From: Candidatus Hermodarchaeota archaeon
GTDB taxonomy: Archaea > Asgardarchaeota > Hermodarchaeia > Hermodarchaeales > Hermodarchaeaceae
NCBI GenBank assembly: GCA_016839805.1
Contig: JAEOTO010000031.1
Location: forward strand, 62,001 to 126,000
Length of the DNA stretch: 64,000 nt
Direction: 5' to 3'
Shown here: positions 33,290 through 41,566 of the stretch, in pieces
How the letters are laid out: every line of letters starts with the position of its first letter
Numbering within the stretch: the first letter of the stretch is position 1
The notes under the pieces: generated by a model
The model's database searches: none
Seen by the model: the letters and a program-made list of their open reading frames with translations, nothing else
What the model was told of the DNA's origin: nothing
Made by a program: the position numbers and the translations under genes

Positions 33290-33997
33290 ATGTCACAGGA
33301 CGAATTTGGTCAAATGTACTGGAACGGTGTACGAGATGCGTTACGCATGGTGCAAACGTTCCAATTCTGGAAAGAAAAGAATCCGAACGAGGAACGAACG
33401 ATCGAAACTTTTGTAACTGATGCCCTTGAGGCCGTTCGCCAGAAATGTGCGCCCTGTCTCAAGGAAATCCTCGGTGTCACTTTTGGTGAAGGAGAAATTA
33501 CCACGGAAGATATCCTTCCCGGTCTTCAAGAGATTGCACCAGAGACTACAGAGATGCCTGAACCAGCACCCGAACCCGTGCCAGAGCCAGAACCGGAACC
33601 AATTCCGAAGCCAGAACCAGAAGTTACCCCACCACCAGTCCCTCCAGTCCCAGAGCCTGCTGAAATTCCAGAGCCAGTACCTGAACCGATTGAAGAACCA
33701 CCAACTCCGGATGTCTTTCTAGCGCCTGAAGAATCCGCAGCACCTGAACCAGCCCCAGAACCAGAACCCGCCTTCGAACCAGCACCCGAATTTGAAATCC
33801 CAACTGTGCCTGAACCAGCAAGCGAACCAGCACCCGAATTTGAAATCCCAACTGTGCCTGAACCAGCAAGCGAACCAGAACCCGCCTTTGAAGCACCATC
33901 TGAGCCACCACCACCAGTACCAGCTACACCAGCTACAACTGAAGAAGCTGCGGAAGACGAGGAAGAGAAGCCCAAACGCCGAACCTTCTTCTTCTAG
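33290..33997 (+). CDS. Pro/Glu-rich repeat protein, unknown
   Basis: A 235-residue protein. Residues 1-85 form a compact, probably helical domain (MYWNGVRDALRMVQTFQFWK) with CAPC at about residue 48. Residues 86-225 are a proline-glutamate-alanine tract of PEPxPEP units, likely disordered and strongly acidic. The tail is basic and aromatic (KPKRRTFFF). A perfect 48-bp tandem duplication lies inside. No family recognised. A scaffold or extended linker protein near small-GTPase-related genes is possible. Confidence 0.75.
   Translation: MSQDEFGQMYWNGVRDALRMVQTFQFWKEKNPNEERTIETFVTDALEAVRQKCAPCLKEILGVTFGEGEITTEDILPGLQEIAPETTEMPEPAPEPVPEPEPEPIPKPEPEVTPPPVPPVPEPAEIPEPVPEPIEEPPTPDVFLAPEESAAPEPAPEPEPAFEPAPEFEIPTVPEPASEPAPEFEIPTVPEPASEPEPAFEAPSEPPPPVPATPATTEEAAEDEEEKPKRRTFFF
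33781..33876. repeat. Perfect 48-bp tandem duplication
   Basis: Two identical 48-bp units (33781-33828 and 33829-33876) encode the same 16 residues, including FEIPTVPEPASEPAPE. With no synonymous differences, the duplication is recent, pointing to copy-number variation of the disordered tract. Confidence 0.9.
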
Positions 33998-34043
33998 ATC
34001 TAGTATCCTCTTTCCGGATTTTTTTTAGCGCAATGAGTCGATA

Positions 34044-34406
34044 TTAGGTAGATTGGAAAAGCCTTGCAAGCTCCTTTGCAGCTTGCTTAACCAGTAATAT
34101 CATAGCACCTAAATGCTGCTTCTTAAAAATCGCGACGAGTGACATATCATCATTCACGCCATGTAATACAAGACTTCCTGCCTCTGTATCTAGGATAACT
34201 CGATCCGGAGTCAGCGTGAAGAGTTTATTTGAGAGGTCGAGGGCAATACCAAGTAAAGAAGCCAGGCTTGCTGAAAGAAAGGTTTCTTCTACAGGAGCGC
34301 GAATCCGTGCTGTCACCGGAATACCCGTTTTCATTAACAATACAACAGCCACTAGTCCCCCAGCACGTTCATCAAAATTTTCTAGCACCTGTTCGATATC
34401 CGTCAT
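34044..34406 (-). CDS. Roadblock/LC7-domain protein
   Basis: A 120-residue single-domain protein with the Roadblock/LC7 pattern: N-terminal helix MTDIEQVLENFDERAG, strand GLVAVVLLMKTGIPVTARI, central helix SASLASLLGIALDLSNKLF, strands RVILDTEAGSLVLHGVN and MSLVAIFKKQHLG. In Asgard archaea these are dimeric partners or GAP-like cofactors (MglB type) of small GTPases; such a GTPase lies at 35063-35584 with thioredoxin between, all on one strand. The ATG at 34406 fits the domain start; the frame is open to 34454. Confidence 0.85.
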   Translation of the reverse strand: MTDIEQVLENFDERAGGLVAVVLLMKTGIPVTARIRAPVEETFLSASLASLLGIALDLSNKLFTLTPDRVILDTEAGSLVLHGVNDDMSLVAIFKKQHLGAMILLVKQAAKELARLFQST

Positions 34407-34577
34407 CAAACGTTCCGCAACAACCGTCACGCCAAAACCTCCAACAAGACTCACTAAAGAAAACTAGAATCCACCCTGTTTAAGAGTTTGGGCAACCCCT
34501 CCATTGTGCAGGTTTAAGGGAAGAACAATAATCCAATCAAACACGGACTCGTTGCATAGCACGGAGATTCCTTGATG

Positions 34578-34895
34578 TTACAGAAGTGCAGCCAGTTCAT
34601 TCGTCATTGCTTCCTTTGGCCACACCCCAACATGCGTCTGCACCGGCTTACCATCCTTAAACATGATAAGCGTAGGGATTGCTGTAATCCGAAACTTTTG
34701 CGAAGTCTGCGGAGCCTGATCCGCATCAATCTTCGCGATCGCGACACGTTTTGCATCCACTTCCTTTTCAAGGTCTTCTAGAATTTTCGCCTGCAATTTG
34801 CAGGGTCCACACCAGACTGTAAAGACGTCGAGTATGACAATCTCGTTTTTTTGAATGAATTCGTCGATGGTATCATCGGTGAGTTCTTTTGCCAT
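34578..34895 (-). CDS. trxA: Thioredoxin
   Basis: A 105-residue thioredoxin with the redox site WCGPC at residues 28-32, buried charge D26-equivalent region ILDVFTVWCGPCKLQAK, and cis-proline motif ITAIPTLIMFKDG. A disulfide reductase in the cytoplasm; no reductase gene is nearby. GGAGG lies a few bases before the ATG. Confidence 0.95.
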   Translation of the reverse strand: MAKELTDDTIDEFIQKNEIVILDVFTVWCGPCKLQAKILEDLEKEVDAKRVAIAKIDADQAPQTSQKFRITAIPTLIMFKDGKPVQTHVGVWPKEAMTNELAALL

Positions 34896-35062
34896 ATAGG
34901 GTTCCTCCGTATACCGGATTCTTAATGGTTTGAATAGAAAAGGATTGTGTACTTTCCGAAAAGGTGTTAGATTTCCAAGGAACTATTCGGAGTAAAATTA
35001 CCATAATTGATGATCGGATAAATGGTTTATTCTCTACGAAAACCGAAATGAATGCCCATAGT

Positions 35063-35584
35063 TTACGCGTTTTCGAGGAGGGTACGAATATTTAGTCCTT
35101 TACCAATCTCTCCTAGGTATCGAATGAAACTTAGGAGCAATTGGTCAAGACCGATGCCCCGGTGAGCTTGAGTGGGAAATACTGGTGCAGGAGAATTGAG
35201 AAGAGTCTTGATATGTTTAGCTTGGATCGCGCCGGGTAAATCTTGCTTATTAGCCGCAACAACAACTGGGGGGGGATTAGCCCCGAAGAGATCACGGAGG
35301 TATTGTTCAGCCTGGATGATTGTATGCGGGTTGGTACTGTCAACTACGAGAATAACGCCGTCGGTTCCAGATGAGAGGGCTTTCCGCACAAGGCTGAAGT
35401 GTTGCATGCCGGGACTGCCGAAGAGGTGGGCTTTTATGCCATTGTATTCGATGGTGCCAAAATCAAGACAGACGGTACTACCGTTAACATCTGTGGAGAT
35501 AGTGTGAGGGGAGACTTGTCTGATAAGGGTAGTTTTACCTACTGCATGAGGTCCCAGAAGGAGAATTTTCAGGTGCCGCATCAC
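35063..35584 (-). CDS. Small Ras-like GTPase (Arf/MglA/SRPRB-like)
   Basis: A 173-residue small GTPase. G1 is GPHAVGKTT (residues 11-19), G4 is NKQD (112-115), and G5 is probably PTQAHRGIG. The G3 position reads FGSPGMQHF, so the usual aspartate of DxxG is glycine, while the glycine and the following Gln-region are kept; this resembles archaeal MglA/SRP-receptor-beta-like GTPases. No C-terminal CaaX cysteine is seen, so it is probably not prenylated. It lies near a Roadblock protein, matching the MglA-MglB theme. GTP binding is firm; the effector is unknown. Confidence 0.9.
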   Translation of the reverse strand: MMRHLKILLLGPHAVGKTTLIRQVSPHTISTDVNGSTVCLDFGTIEYNGIKAHLFGSPGMQHFSLVRKALSSGTDGVILVVDSTNPHTIIQAEQYLRDLFGANPPPVVVAANKQDLPGAIQAKHIKTLLNSPAPVFPTQAHRGIGLDQLLLSFIRYLGEIGKGLNIRTLLENA

Positions 35585-35712
35585 GCTAGCCCCGCTGATT
35601 AAGCTCGTGAATGAGCTGTCTTAAGCCTTAAGGTTTATGCTCTCAAAGCCTAAGCATCTCTTCCAGGCTATGCAAACAATTTGTATATTTACAGTATTCG
35701 CGCGAATTTGAC

Positions 35713-35868
35713 CGATTGGAAAGACTTTGGAGGGATGCTGGGGTTGGAAAAATGAATCGTTTCATGCGAGGAGGAGGGGAGGGTAAATAACGGGATAGGA
35801 GGGAGTTCCAATTTCCCCAACATCCTATCTCTGTTGTTTTGATTAATCCGGGTTTTTGTCGGTTTTTT
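35713..35868 (+). ncRNA. Candidate structured non-coding RNA
   Basis: GGATGCTGGGGTTGGAA (35733-35749) can pair with TTCCAATTTCCCCAACATCC (35806-35825), giving 16 base pairs with one mismatch and a 3-nt bulge. The loop holds a small ATGAA/TTCAT hairpin and purine-rich G tracts. A TATA-like TTGTATATTTA (35680-35690) lies about 25 bp before the proposed start and an oligo-T stretch (35851-35868) would end it. Not a known RNA that I can name. Start and end are estimates. Confidence 0.3.
35851..35868 (+). terminator. T-rich terminator-like 18-mer
   Basis: GGTTTTTGTCGGTTTTTT occurs here and again, identically, at 52369-52386 just after hutI. Oligo-T runs of this type terminate archaeal transcription. 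Confidence 0.45.
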
Positions 35869-35960
35869 ACTCTTAAGCTTTATGGCATGAAACTGAATCT
35901 ATTCTTTTCTTAGTAAATGCGTAGAGGAATAGGTGATATGAGATTATTTTCTAGAAAAGT

Positions 35961-36290
35961 TCACTCTTCCACATAAACAACGGTTACATATTCAATGATG
36001 GCAAACCGGTCTTTACTACGGGAGATGAGTTTTAGGTCCTCACGAAGCGCGTTAAGATGAAGGAACCGTTTCAGATACGTGCGGAGCTGGGTTTTTGAGG
36101 GATGATTCTTATCGTCGCTCCTAACATAGACCTCGTTCTCAGCTAACGATATCGCGATGTCTTTAGAGAGTTTTTCACCGAGGAAGTTAACGAGGCCATC
36201 TCCAAGCTCACTACCATGATTGATTAGATCTTTGACCTCGATAGTGATGAAGGTCTTTTCCGGTTCTGGTTGGGGCTCTGCTTCAGACAT
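35961..36290 (-). CDS. Probable eukaryote-like ribosomal protein eL22
   Basis: A 109-residue protein whose features match eukaryotic L22e: an acidic N-terminal stretch (MSEAEPQPEPEKTF), a central region ending in strands (IAISLAENEVYVRSDD), then QLRTYLKRFLHLNALREDLK, which parallels the eukaryotic [20 protein letters not shown] segment, followed by LISRSKDRFAIIEY. eL22 is absent from most archaea but has been reported from Asgard genomes. The ATG at 36290 begins the family-like part; the frame continues to 36365. It would sit on the large subunit exterior. Similarity is by eye. Confidence 0.72.
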   Translation of the reverse strand: MSEAEPQPEPEKTFITIEVKDLINHGSELGDGLVNFLGEKLSKDIAISLAENEVYVRSDDKNHPSKTQLRTYLKRFLHLNALREDLKLISRSKDRFAIIEYVTVVYVEE

Positions 36291-36342
36291 GACGGGTGTA
36301 TCCCACCAAAAGGCGAGTGTTATCTTACGAAAAGAATGCTCC

Positions 36343-36906
36343 TTATAAAGCCTCCTCTTCGTCACGCTCTAAGTTATTATTCAAAGGCGAAGTTGAGTGA
36401 GGTGGTAATGGTTGTGGGAGATCTTCATTGGGTTGGCGACGTTGTTGACGCCACCGGATAATGCTGGGGGCAAAGGCACCAAAAATTAGTGTGTAACCAG
36501 CATATAAAACAACAACCAGAAGATAGTAGAGGATGTTGAAGAAGGCAAGAACAAAACCCACAGCATATCCTAGAAGAAAGCCGGTGAGTGCTCGCATGGG
36601 GTTCCGACTTTCACGAATTTCTAATGTTTGAGTTGACCAATCAACAACAGCAGGAAGACTAAGAAGAAACGCTCCGAAGAAGGTTATGGGAGTCACGGCG
36701 ATGGGGAGGATGAAAAGATGAATGAAAAGCGCTGAAATGATTCCAACGAGAAGCGCTGAGCATCGAGCACAGATATGAAGGGTGTGACCACGTAAAGAGA
36801 TATGCCAGCAGCGGTTCAAATAGGGAGGCTCATGATGGCTAATGAGCAAGTGAAGTGTATTAATCATTCTTCGTTTCCACGACTTATTGGGAATACCTTC
36901 AGTCAT
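36343..36906 (-). CDS. DUF2085-type membrane protein
   Basis: A 187-residue protein with four membrane helices. The N-terminal pattern HHEPPYLNRCWHISLRGHTL followed by HICARCSALLVG is the signature of DUF2085 proteins, where Cys and His residues may bind a metal. The proline/asparagine-rich C-terminal 40 residues are cytoplasmic. Function unknown in the family. It overlaps nothing once eL22 starts at 36290. Confidence 0.78.
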   Translation of the reverse strand: MTEGIPNKSWKRRMINTLHLLISHHEPPYLNRCWHISLRGHTLHICARCSALLVGIISALFIHLFILPIAVTPITFFGAFLLSLPAVVDWSTQTLEIRESRNPMRALTGFLLGYAVGFVLAFFNILYYLLVVVLYAGYTLIFGAFAPSIIRWRQQRRQPNEDLPQPLPPHSTSPLNNNLERDEEEAL

Positions 36907-37028
36907 TACAACACCCTTAGATTTTCCGGAGATACACAGTTCCAGTGCATTAAAAACCCATTACACATCCTAGTTGATGGTTCACAATAAACATTTGGAA
37001 AACACAAAACTGTTCCAGGCGATATTTA

Positions 37029-37412
37029 ATGCCAGACTCTTCACCTCTAGCAGCAGCAGTGGGAATTGTGCTGAATAATAAGAAGCTGCTGGTCCTGGAA
37101 AATTCGGAGAGGCAACTTGAGCTTCCAGGGTTCATTATAACAGATGAAGAGAAAGCAGCAAAGAGTATTCACGAATTCATCCAGAGATTTAATCTCGATG
37201 GGCAACCACAACAAACGTTGTATCTAACTGCTTTTCGTCCAACAAAATCAACAAAGAAAACAGTACCTGCTATAGTTCAATTTGTACACCTAACAACCAC
37301 GCAGGAATTTGATATATCAAATACTTGGTATGAGCCGCTCACAAAACTCTTGAAGGACAAGCGAATAGCACCACTAACGCGAATCGTCACACAATGGCTG
37401 ACGTCGTATTAG
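37029..37412 (+). CDS. Nudix-fold-like protein without a Nudix box
   Basis: A 127-residue protein with the strand-helix order of a Nudix domain: AAAVGIVLNNKKLLVLEN, then LELPGFIITDEEKAAKSIHEF, then QTLYLTAFRPT. At the place of the Nudix box (G x5 E x7 REUxEE) it has PGFIITDEEKAAKSIHEFIQ, without the REUxEE core, so hydrolysis is unlikely. A ligand-binding or regulatory role is possible. It is convergent with the next gene, 4 bp between stops. Confidence 0.6.
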   Translation: MPDSSPLAAAVGIVLNNKKLLVLENSERQLELPGFIITDEEKAAKSIHEFIQRFNLDGQPQQTLYLTAFRPTKSTKKTVPAIVQFVHLTTTQEFDISNTWYEPLTKLLKDKRIAPLTRIVTQWLTSY

Positions 37413-37416
37413 CAGA

Positions 37417-37923
37417 TTATGCATCTATTAAGATTCTGAGGAATTCTATACTGAAATAACCCTTTCGACGGAGTTCCTCTAAGGGTGTGTGCAACTTAAT
37501 TGAAATATAGGAAGCTGCCCCCTTCACCCCAACCATCGATTTATATTCTTTTTTGAATTCAGGAAATGAAGTTGTCATTGCAAGTTGTCCTGCCGCCTGT
37601 TCAGAAATACGAATGAACACATCCGATTGTAGACTTCGTTCATAAGACATCACTAAGGGCTTGACACCTTCTTTACTTAGTAGGAGAGCTTCACCACCCA
37701 CAATCAATTGTAATCGCGTATCCTGAAGCGCCTTCGTTTTGGCTTCCATATCCGCGTCCGTAATGATACCCTCTAATCGCGTGATAAATGCATGAACAGG
37801 ATTTGTCATTGAAACCAAACTACTCTCAGGTATATCGAGTCTTTCAGGAGCGGAAGGCTTAGCATGTTGTTGCTCAACGGTGTTCTCAGTTTTTTCTTTC
37901 TTTTTTCGTTTAAACCAACGCAT
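37417..37923 (-). CDS. Hypothetical protein, possibly SCP2-like lipid-binding
   Basis: A 168-residue protein: a charged N-terminus (MRWFKRKKKEKTENTVEQQH), then a domain from about residue 45 with strands TRLQLIVGGEALLLSKEG and DVFIRISEQAAGQLAMTT and a final helical VKGAASYISIKLHTP segment. The pattern loosely resembles SCP2 domains, as in the clearer case at 13143-13478, but I am not sure. The ATG at 37923 has GGAG 8 nt before it; a TTG at 37938 is also open. Confidence 0.6.
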   Translation of the reverse strand: MRWFKRKKKEKTENTVEQQHAKPSAPERLDIPESSLVSMTNPVHAFITRLEGIITDADMEAKTKALQDTRLQLIVGGEALLLSKEGVKPLVMSYERSLQSDVFIRISEQAAGQLAMTTSFPEFKKEYKSMVGVKGAASYISIKLHTPLEELRRKGYFSIEFLRILIDA

Positions 37924-38122
37924 ATCTTCATTCTCCAATACTCTCTATGATACCCTTTCCTTCACGATCATAAAGCCGCCTGAAGAGAAGACGTATGTCG
38001 CAATAAAAGCGTGTCGAACCAGAAGTCTTGGAAGCGCTTGGAAACCGGAAAATTCAGTAGATATTCTAAAAGAGCGGGCTTTAAAGGCAATCTTGTCACA
38101 ATAGTGAGTCGGTGATTAAGCA

Positions 38123-38395
38123 ATGACAAAGGTGGCTGAAATTGTACACTTTTTCGAACAGAAGATATCCTCTGTACTTACAGTGGATGGATTTCTCCCT
38201 GAAACGAAAAAAGACCGATTCGTCAAAGAAGGTGGCTTTTTCATTCGGGTCGCCGATGGCGAAGGTAATGCTCAAACCATCAAGGTTTCGGACACCGAAA
38301 TGACCACCCTTATTTCAGATATTTCTATGGCCCTTGAGAACCATCGTCGAGCAAAACTTAATTTATTCAAAGAAATTGATGAGCGCCAACGTTAA
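38123..38395 (+). CDS. Small conserved-looking protein, unknown
   Basis: A 90-residue soluble protein: N-terminal helix TKVAEIVHFFEQKISSVL, a short beta part (GGFFIRVADGEGNAQTIKVS), and a long C-terminal helix (MALENHRRAKLNLFKEIDER). No family recognised. It converges on the TIM gene 28 bp away. Charge and composition look like a real protein. Confidence 0.6.
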   Translation: MTKVAEIVHFFEQKISSVLTVDGFLPETKKDRFVKEGGFFIRVADGEGNAQTIKVSDTEMTTLISDISMALENHRRAKLNLFKEIDERQR

Positions 38396-38423
38396 TCTTC
38401 ACAAAGATGCATTGTACCAAAAT

Positions 38424-39107
<684 letters not shown>

Positions 39108-39271
39108 TTATCACTAAATTCATTTTTCGCGTCAGTAGTGAGTAGTAGATGGGTATAATCCTTTTCATCCGTTCAACAGAAACCTATTACGCAGTTGTTT
39201 GAGTGTTTTGTTGAATTATTTTTAAGTTGCGCCAAACAATGGGTACCTACCTTAACTGAGGTTGGATAAAT

Positions 39272-39640
39272 ATGTCTAAAGAGGATCAAATGTTAGAAGA
39301 ATTAAAGCGGATAAGAGAAGCCGTCGAACCAGCGCCTCCAAAACCGCCCGAAAAGAAAAACCTATGGCAAGAGTTCAAAGACTTTCTTAAAGAATACAGA
39401 GTAATGGGTCTAGCTGTAGCGTTCATAATGGCTCTGTACCTAGGACGCCTCGTCTCGCAATTAGTTGCCAGTTTCATAACACCGATCACATCAATCATTT
39501 TCATTAGTATCGGATGGGAAGCGCCACCAGTAACACCCTTTACTCCAACGCTGTTCATCCAAGAGCTAATCACATTCATCATTGTAGCTTTGGTCATCTT
39601 CATACTAGTCAAAATTACATCGAGATTAGGCATCGAATAA
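39272..39640 (+). CDS. mscL: MscL-type mechanosensitive channel
   Basis: A 122-residue protein with an N-terminal amphipathic helix (LWQEFKDFLKEYRVMGLAV), pore helix TM1 (AFIMALYLGRLVSQLVASF), a periplasmic loop TPITSIIFISIGWEAP, TM2 (ELITFIIVALVIFILVKI) and a short tail. This is the MscL order, at normal length, with an extra proline-rich N-terminus. It would open under membrane tension to release solutes. Its stop lies 96 bp before the convergent DUF6125 gene. Confidence 0.78.
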   Translation: MSKEDQMLEELKRIREAVEPAPPKPPEKKNLWQEFKDFLKEYRVMGLAVAFIMALYLGRLVSQLVASFITPITSIIFISIGWEAPPVTPFTPTLFIQELITFIIVALVIFILVKITSRLGIE

Positions 39641-39736
39641 ACACTAATAATCGTTGGCGAAAATTCCACTTCGGAAGCCAATAACTCGAAATAAATAGTT
39701 GCCATAATATTTGAAATAGAGTATACTACGTTTGAG

Positions 39737-40258
39737 TCATTCTTCAAGGATGAATTCCCAAGCACACCACCATTCATCTGGATGTGGATCTGGGGGACAA
39801 CCAATACAGCGTGTCTTAATTCGTGAATCAATGGTGCGGGCAAATTCAGCATACTCAACCAAACCCACAGATTTACAGGGAAAATCAGCTAGACCCTTGC
39901 GTTTCCGTGCATCCTGGACGCGACATTTCTCCATGCGGAAAATGAATCGGGTGCTATTAATCTCCTCAATTGATTGTTTGTTCAAACGGGCATATACACG
40001 ATATTGTAGGGCTTGTTTAAGTCCAGCTAAACCGGAGTTAGGTTTTATACCGATTTCTTTCATTATTCGCTTCGCTTCAATAGGAGAAAATCGCCGCCAA
40101 GAATCAGTATCCAACTCTATCGCTGTATCAATATCGAACTTCTGCTCTGCTGCTAAAAACCAAGTGCCATCTATGGCTAACCAATTCTTGGCAAACATAT
40201 CAATGATGGTTAACAGCTCATCTCGACTAAGTTCTTCAAAAACAACTTGCTTTACCAA
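39737..40258 (-). CDS. DUF6125-family protein
   Basis: A 173-residue soluble protein. Typical family features are the N-terminal LTIIDMFAKNWLAIDGTWFL, then RFSPIEAKRIMKEIGIKPN, the cysteine-containing RMEKCRVQDARKRKGLADF, and the C-terminal CIGCPPDPHPDEWWCAWEF. The conserved cysteines may bind a metal or cofactor. The family is annotated only as uncharacterised, so no reaction is given. It follows TFB1 (66 bp) on the same strand. Confidence 0.7.
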   Translation of the reverse strand: MVKQVVFEELSRDELLTIIDMFAKNWLAIDGTWFLAAEQKFDIDTAIELDTDSWRRFSPIEAKRIMKEIGIKPNSGLAGLKQALQYRVYARLNKQSIEEINSTRFIFRMEKCRVQDARKRKGLADFPCKSVGLVEYAEFARTIDSRIKTRCIGCPPDPHPDEWWCAWEFILEE

Positions 40259-40324
40259 AAAAGTGAAGCCTCCATGAATTCTATTGCTATGTAGGGATTT
40301 TAAACATAGCTGAAGTTAGAGTGA

Positions 40325-41287
40325 CTAGAAATCAATAGCTAATTGGAGTTCACGGACTAATTCTTTGTAGCGGTTTCGGACAGTGACTTCGGTTACCCGG
40401 GCCACCGCTGCGATTTCGCGTTGGGTCCGGCGTTCACCCTCCATGATAGCTGCAATATAAAGAGCTGATGCAGCAAGACCTGTAGGATCTTTACCAGCAG
40501 TAATTCCCTTTGCTTTGGCAGCATCAAGGATTTGGATAGCATTTCGCTGTACGCGGCTACTTAATCCGAGAGATTGAGAAAACCGTGGAATGAAGTTTGT
40601 CGGTTGAGAGACTGGCATTCGAACATCTAATCGTCTAAGCAGGAGACGGTAACATCGACCCAATTCTTTACGGTTAATTCGACTATGATACGCAATTTCG
40701 TCCAAGGTACACGGAGCTTCTCGAAGTCGACAAGCAGCGTACATAGCAGCGGCTATCATTGCATCAATACTACGACCTCGAATAAGTCGCCTTTCCAAAG
40801 CTCGGCGATACATCACAGCAGCGGTATCCTTCACGGTTCGAGATACACCTAGCTGACTGCTAAGACGATCTAATTCACTCATTGCGCTCGCAAGGTTGCG
40901 CTCAATACTTGAATGAACACGTGATCGACGCTGCCACTTGCGAAGCCGGTAAATTTCTGCACGTCGATTAGAATTAATTTGACGACCAGATGCGTCACGG
41001 TTACGCCAGTCAATCATAGTACTGAGATCATGATCCTGAAGAGCATAATTAATAGGACTACCTGTTCGGGCGCGTTTATCCCGTTCCTCACTGGTGAAAG
41101 CTCGCCATTCGGGCCCAGAATCTATGGCGTTAGTATCTAGAACTAACCCACAATTCGCGCAGGCGACTTCCCCACGACTCTCATCACGAATAGCATTAGT
41201 CGCACCGCAATCCGGACAGCGCTGGTGCTGCTGCTCCTCAAGGAAGTCGAGCCGATTTTTTTCATGAATTGGAGAATTTTCTTCCAT
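40325..41287 (-). CDS. tfb: Transcription initiation factor TFB (paralogue 1)
   Basis: A 320-residue TFIIB-like factor. An N-terminal zinc ribbon (CPDCG ... CANCG) is followed by the B-finger region (GPEWRAFTSEERDKRARTG), then two cyclin folds starting about residues 125 and 220, and the C-terminal helix-turn-helix TQREIAAVARVTEVTVRNRY that reads the BRE. It recruits RNA polymerase to TBP-DNA. It lies 280 bp downstream of a second TFB, with a shared 71-bp identity. The start is ATG 41287, with a TATA-like CATATAATA about 20 bp upstream, suggesting a short or absent leader. Confidence 0.96.
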   Translation of the reverse strand: MEENSPIHEKNRLDFLEEQQHQRCPDCGATNAIRDESRGEVACANCGLVLDTNAIDSGPEWRAFTSEERDKRARTGSPINYALQDHDLSTMIDWRNRDASGRQINSNRRAEIYRLRKWQRRSRVHSSIERNLASAMSELDRLSSQLGVSRTVKDTAAVMYRRALERRLIRGRSIDAMIAAAMYAACRLREAPCTLDEIAYHSRINRKELGRCYRLLLRRLDVRMPVSQPTNFIPRFSQSLGLSSRVQRNAIQILDAAKAKGITAGKDPTGLAASALYIAAIMEGERRTQREIAAVARVTEVTVRNRYKELVRELQLAIDF

Positions 41288-41566
41288 AACACATTCTTCC
41301 TACTATTATATGGAAAGGACAGGTTAGGAGGTACGGTCCTTTGTATCAAGGTGTCAAAATGCTTCCGAGTTACCCTGACGGTCCAAATGGACGTAATGTG
41401 GTAAGGCATCTAGCGGTAGATAGCAAAGTTCGCCGCGATTCTCATTGATAACCTTATAAACTTTCCCATTTATTTACTAGTAAAACAAATATTTAAGTGT
41501 TTGCCTTTTCGTTTCCACCTCAAACTGCACTAGGTTCGCCTGAGAAGCCGTCGAGGGCCGCTTTTG

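Larger units (their letters stand above)
35585..35960. other. Intergenic region with a possible structured RNA
   Basis: 376 bp without a gene between the divergent GTPase and the convergent eL22 gene. It holds the candidate RNA at 35713-35868 and an AT-rich tail before the eL22 stop. Nothing else recognised. Confidence 0.5.

Noticed and set aside
33526-33975. Minus-strand Gly/Ser-rich open frame opposite the Pro/Glu-rich gene
   Set aside because: It is the mirror of PEP-type codons (CCA/GAA read as TGG/TTC-type complements), with repetitive glycine-serine content and no start site; the plus-strand gene explains it.
39286-39858. 190-residue minus-strand frame opposite mscL
   Set aside because: Most of it is antisense to the MscL-like gene and it overlaps the DUF6125 gene; no recognisable domain.
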